Origin: an uncultured Bacteroidaceae bacterium
GTDB lineage: Bacteria; Bacteroidota; Bacteroidia; Bacteroidales; Bacteroidaceae
DNA: 64,000 bases
NCBI GenBank assembly: GCA_905235305.1
Contig: CAJOLC010000019.1
Span: 24,583 to 88,582 of the forward strand
Reading direction: 5' to 3'
Numbering within the stretch: the first letter of the stretch is position 1; every line of letters starts with the position of its first letter. The notes below the pieces were generated by a model, which saw only the letters and a program-made list of their open reading frames with translations, was not told where the DNA came from and searched no databases. The position numbers and the translations under genes were made by a program. Below are positions 63,892 to 64,000 of this stretch, in pieces.

Positions 63892-64000
63892 TCACTGATC
63901 TGCCATGAGGTTCAGGACGCTCACCACGTCGGCAATGTCGACCTTTGTATCCCCATTGACATCAAAGATTGGGTCTTTCGACTCGCTTGCCATGGCATTA
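63892..64000 (-). CDS. C-terminus of a dockerin-like protein (partial)
   Basis: The stop at 63892-63894 on the minus strand closes a frame that runs off the right edge. The 35 visible residues end DPIFDVNGDTKVDIADVVSV-LNLMADQ. The DVNGDxxVDIADVV segment is a Ca2+-binding dockerin/EF-hand-like repeat, common at the C-terminus of secreted Bacteroidales proteins. The rest of the protein is outside the window. A/T-rich GAATGAAAG-type tracts lie just downstream (63830-63890). Confidence 0.65.
   Translation of the reverse strand, partial: NAMASESKDPIFDVNGDTKVDIADVVSVLNLMADQ

Overview
The window looks like chromosome from a Bacteroidales bacterium, most likely Prevotellaceae. Signs are the many promoters of the Bacteroidetes type (-33 TTTG, about 19-20 bp, -7 TAnnTTTG, often TACCTTTG or TATCTTTG), a sodium-pumping decarboxylase operon of the succinate-to-propionate route, secreted GH92 and DPP IV/DPP III enzymes, a small protein resembling a type IX secretion C-terminal domain, and a dockerin-like protein end. 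There is one tRNA (Thr, anticodon CGT), no rRNA, and no integrase or transposase that I can recognise.

Layout. 1-10.6 kb (mostly minus strand): start of a Clp-type ATPase, an AGCS sodium symporter, a CaCA exchanger, a frameshifted CvrA-type antiporter, the four-gene mmd operon, and an internally deleted MG2-like secreted protein. 11.3-19.1 kb (plus strand except mazG): MATE transporter, phosphoesterase, a mini CTD-like protein, and three ECF sigma factors, two with small membrane or periplasmic partners. 19.1-25.7 kb: GDPD, AraC-type regulator, frameshifted DPP III, AlkD-like protein, Fur-family regulator, purA and a TPR protein. 26.2-29.7 kb: a TIM-barrel protein, then TIR-like protein / compact AAA ATPase / DUF4435 TOPRIM-like protein, a candidate defence cassette. 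29.8-37.7 kb: fabD, GH13, lpxH, DUF59, radC, a glycosyltransferase, an rsmI-like gene and hisS. 38.1-47 kb: a split coiled-coil protein with an SbcC-like zinc hook but no ATPase, a BSP peptidase overlapping queC, queF, DPP IV and nhaA. 47.1-64 kb: GH92, thioesterase and FGGY kinase, tRNA-Thr, mltG, a putative glycosidase, typA, tilS, frameshifted recN, mfd and a dockerin-like end.

The strongest unexplained signal is in the gaps between genes. At least ten intergenic regions carry short tandem arrays whose unit sequence differs from place to place but whose period is 22 bp in every case. Two of them, 32 kb apart, share extra flanking sequence and look like copies of one element. A second recurrent sequence is a roughly 44-bp promoter cassette in front of at least four unrelated genes (MATE, hisS, the coiled-coil gene and, diverged, mfd). 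Two copies are identical and form an inverted pair. Low-complexity tracts like those between genes also occur in frame inside at least three proteins (CaCA, HisS, GH92).

Four genes (cvrA-like, DPP III, the coiled-coil gene, recN) are each broken by one apparent frameshift. I cannot tell from the sequence alone whether these are assembly errors or real mutations.
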